NCBI GenBank assembly: GCA_002454505.1
Contig: DKJA01000133.1
Location: 1-64,000 of the forward strand
DNA: 64,000 nt
Direction of reading: 5' to 3'
Origin: Oxalobacteraceae bacterium UBA6704
GTDB lineage: Bacteria > Pseudomonadota > Gammaproteobacteria > Burkholderiales > Burkholderiaceae_D
In this document: piece by piece, positions 63,786-64,000 of the stretch
Layout of the letters: each line of letters starts with the position of its first letter
How positions within the stretch are numbered: position 1 is the first letter of the stretch
Translations under genes and position numbers: made by a program
Notes under the pieces: generated by a model
The model's input: only the letters and a program-made list of their open reading frames with translations
Database searches by the model: none
Told to the model about the DNA's origin: nothing

Positions 63786-64000
63786 TCATTTTCCCAACAA
63801 TATGCCGGTCGCCTGGCGGATCGCAGCGTGGATTTTTTCCAGTTCGTACGCGCCGGCCTTCACTTCCTCGTGCACCGAGGACAGGTAGGCGATCAGCGTC
63901 ACGAGCTTGGTGGTCAGCATATCGCGGATGCCGGGGCTCTGGCGCAGGAACTTGCCATGCTCGACGGCATCGCACAGCAGCTGCAACCATTCGACATTGG
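63786..64000 (-). CDS. C-terminal part of an unidentified protein (runs off the window)
   Basis: An open frame on the minus strand enters from the right edge and gives at least 70 residues, ending in GILLGK. It is helical, with no membrane segment or motif I recognise. It ends 8 bases before the TPR/GT2 gene start, so it is probably the upstream member of the same operon. No product is assigned. Confidence 0.6.
   Translation of the reverse strand, partial: NVEWLQLLCDAVEHGKFLRQSPGIRDMLTTKLVTLIAYLSSVHEEVKAGAYELEKIHAAIRQATGILLGK

Overview
This 64 kb window is a chromosomal segment of a GC-rich betaproteobacterium. It most likely comes from Burkholderiales, family Oxalobacteraceae (the Massilia/Duganella group). 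Three things suggest this: the rpmH-rnpA-yidD-yidC-mnmE block facing dnaA-dnaN-gyrB, a PEP-CTERM protein and a DUF4148 protein, and the style of the rRNA leader. This placement is inference from gene content, not a measured phylogeny.

Layout. (1) 1-400: promoter, boxA and leader of a ribosomal RNA operon that reads leftwards out of the window; the 16S gene starts at or just beyond base 1. (2) 0.4-12.6 kb: a B12-binding radical SAM protein; a five-gene run of MlaE/STAS permease, ATPase, MCE protein, auxiliary lipoprotein and VanZ protein; a thioredoxin-like ferredoxin; a hydrolase; D,D-carboxypeptidase; aldo/keto reductase; pssA; a CAP-domain lipoprotein; an Hpt protein. (3) 12.6-24 kb: the replication-origin neighbourhood. 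mnmE, yidC, yidD, rnpA and rpmH face left from one strong promoter, and dnaA, dnaN and gyrB face right, with a REP-like palindromic repeat between mnmE and yidC. (4) 24-34.8 kb: an accessory block behind gyrB holding a RhuM-family gene, a PEP-CTERM protein, a YgjV-like protein, an orphan divergent TssF (type VI secretion baseplate) and a complete four-gene Wadjet (JetABCD) anti-plasmid system. (5) 34.8-41 kb, all leftward: a flavocytochrome-like oxidoreductase and cytochrome c with soxA, soxZ, soxY and soxX (no soxB or soxCD here), then a two-subunit molybdenum hydroxylase. (6) 41-48 kb: OmpW with an FNR/ANR-type box, an IS1595-like insertion sequence, hydrolase, LysR regulator and SDR pair, and an S8 protease beside a tiny protein that looks like a free-standing protease propeptide. 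(7) 48-55 kb: a signalling cluster (giant hybrid kinase, CheR, stand-alone CheB, receiver-kinase), a lipoprotein, and a miniature transposon interrupted by a second one. (8) 55-64 kb: DUF4148 protein, thioredoxin-fold protein, folE, nudC, and a glycosylation block (SPINDLY-type transferase, FkbM methyltransferase, TPR/GT2 protein).

How the parts work together. The rpmH-to-mnmE operon supplies ribosome, RNase P, membrane-insertion and tRNA-modification functions, and dnaA-dnaN-gyrB supplies replication. The Wadjet genes overlap or abut one another and should act as one SMC-like plasmid-cleaving complex. The sox-type genes would feed electrons from a sulfur compound into c-type cytochromes, but the set is partial and the SoxY carrier arm is atypical. 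The terminal inverted repeats of the IS at 42.0 kb resemble those of the nested miniature element at 54.8 kb, so this IS (or a relative) could mobilise it.

The strongest leads for something undescribed are the orphan TssF beside Wadjet, the non-canonical SoxY in a SoxB-less cluster, the S8 protease with its small partner, and the element-in-element insertion.
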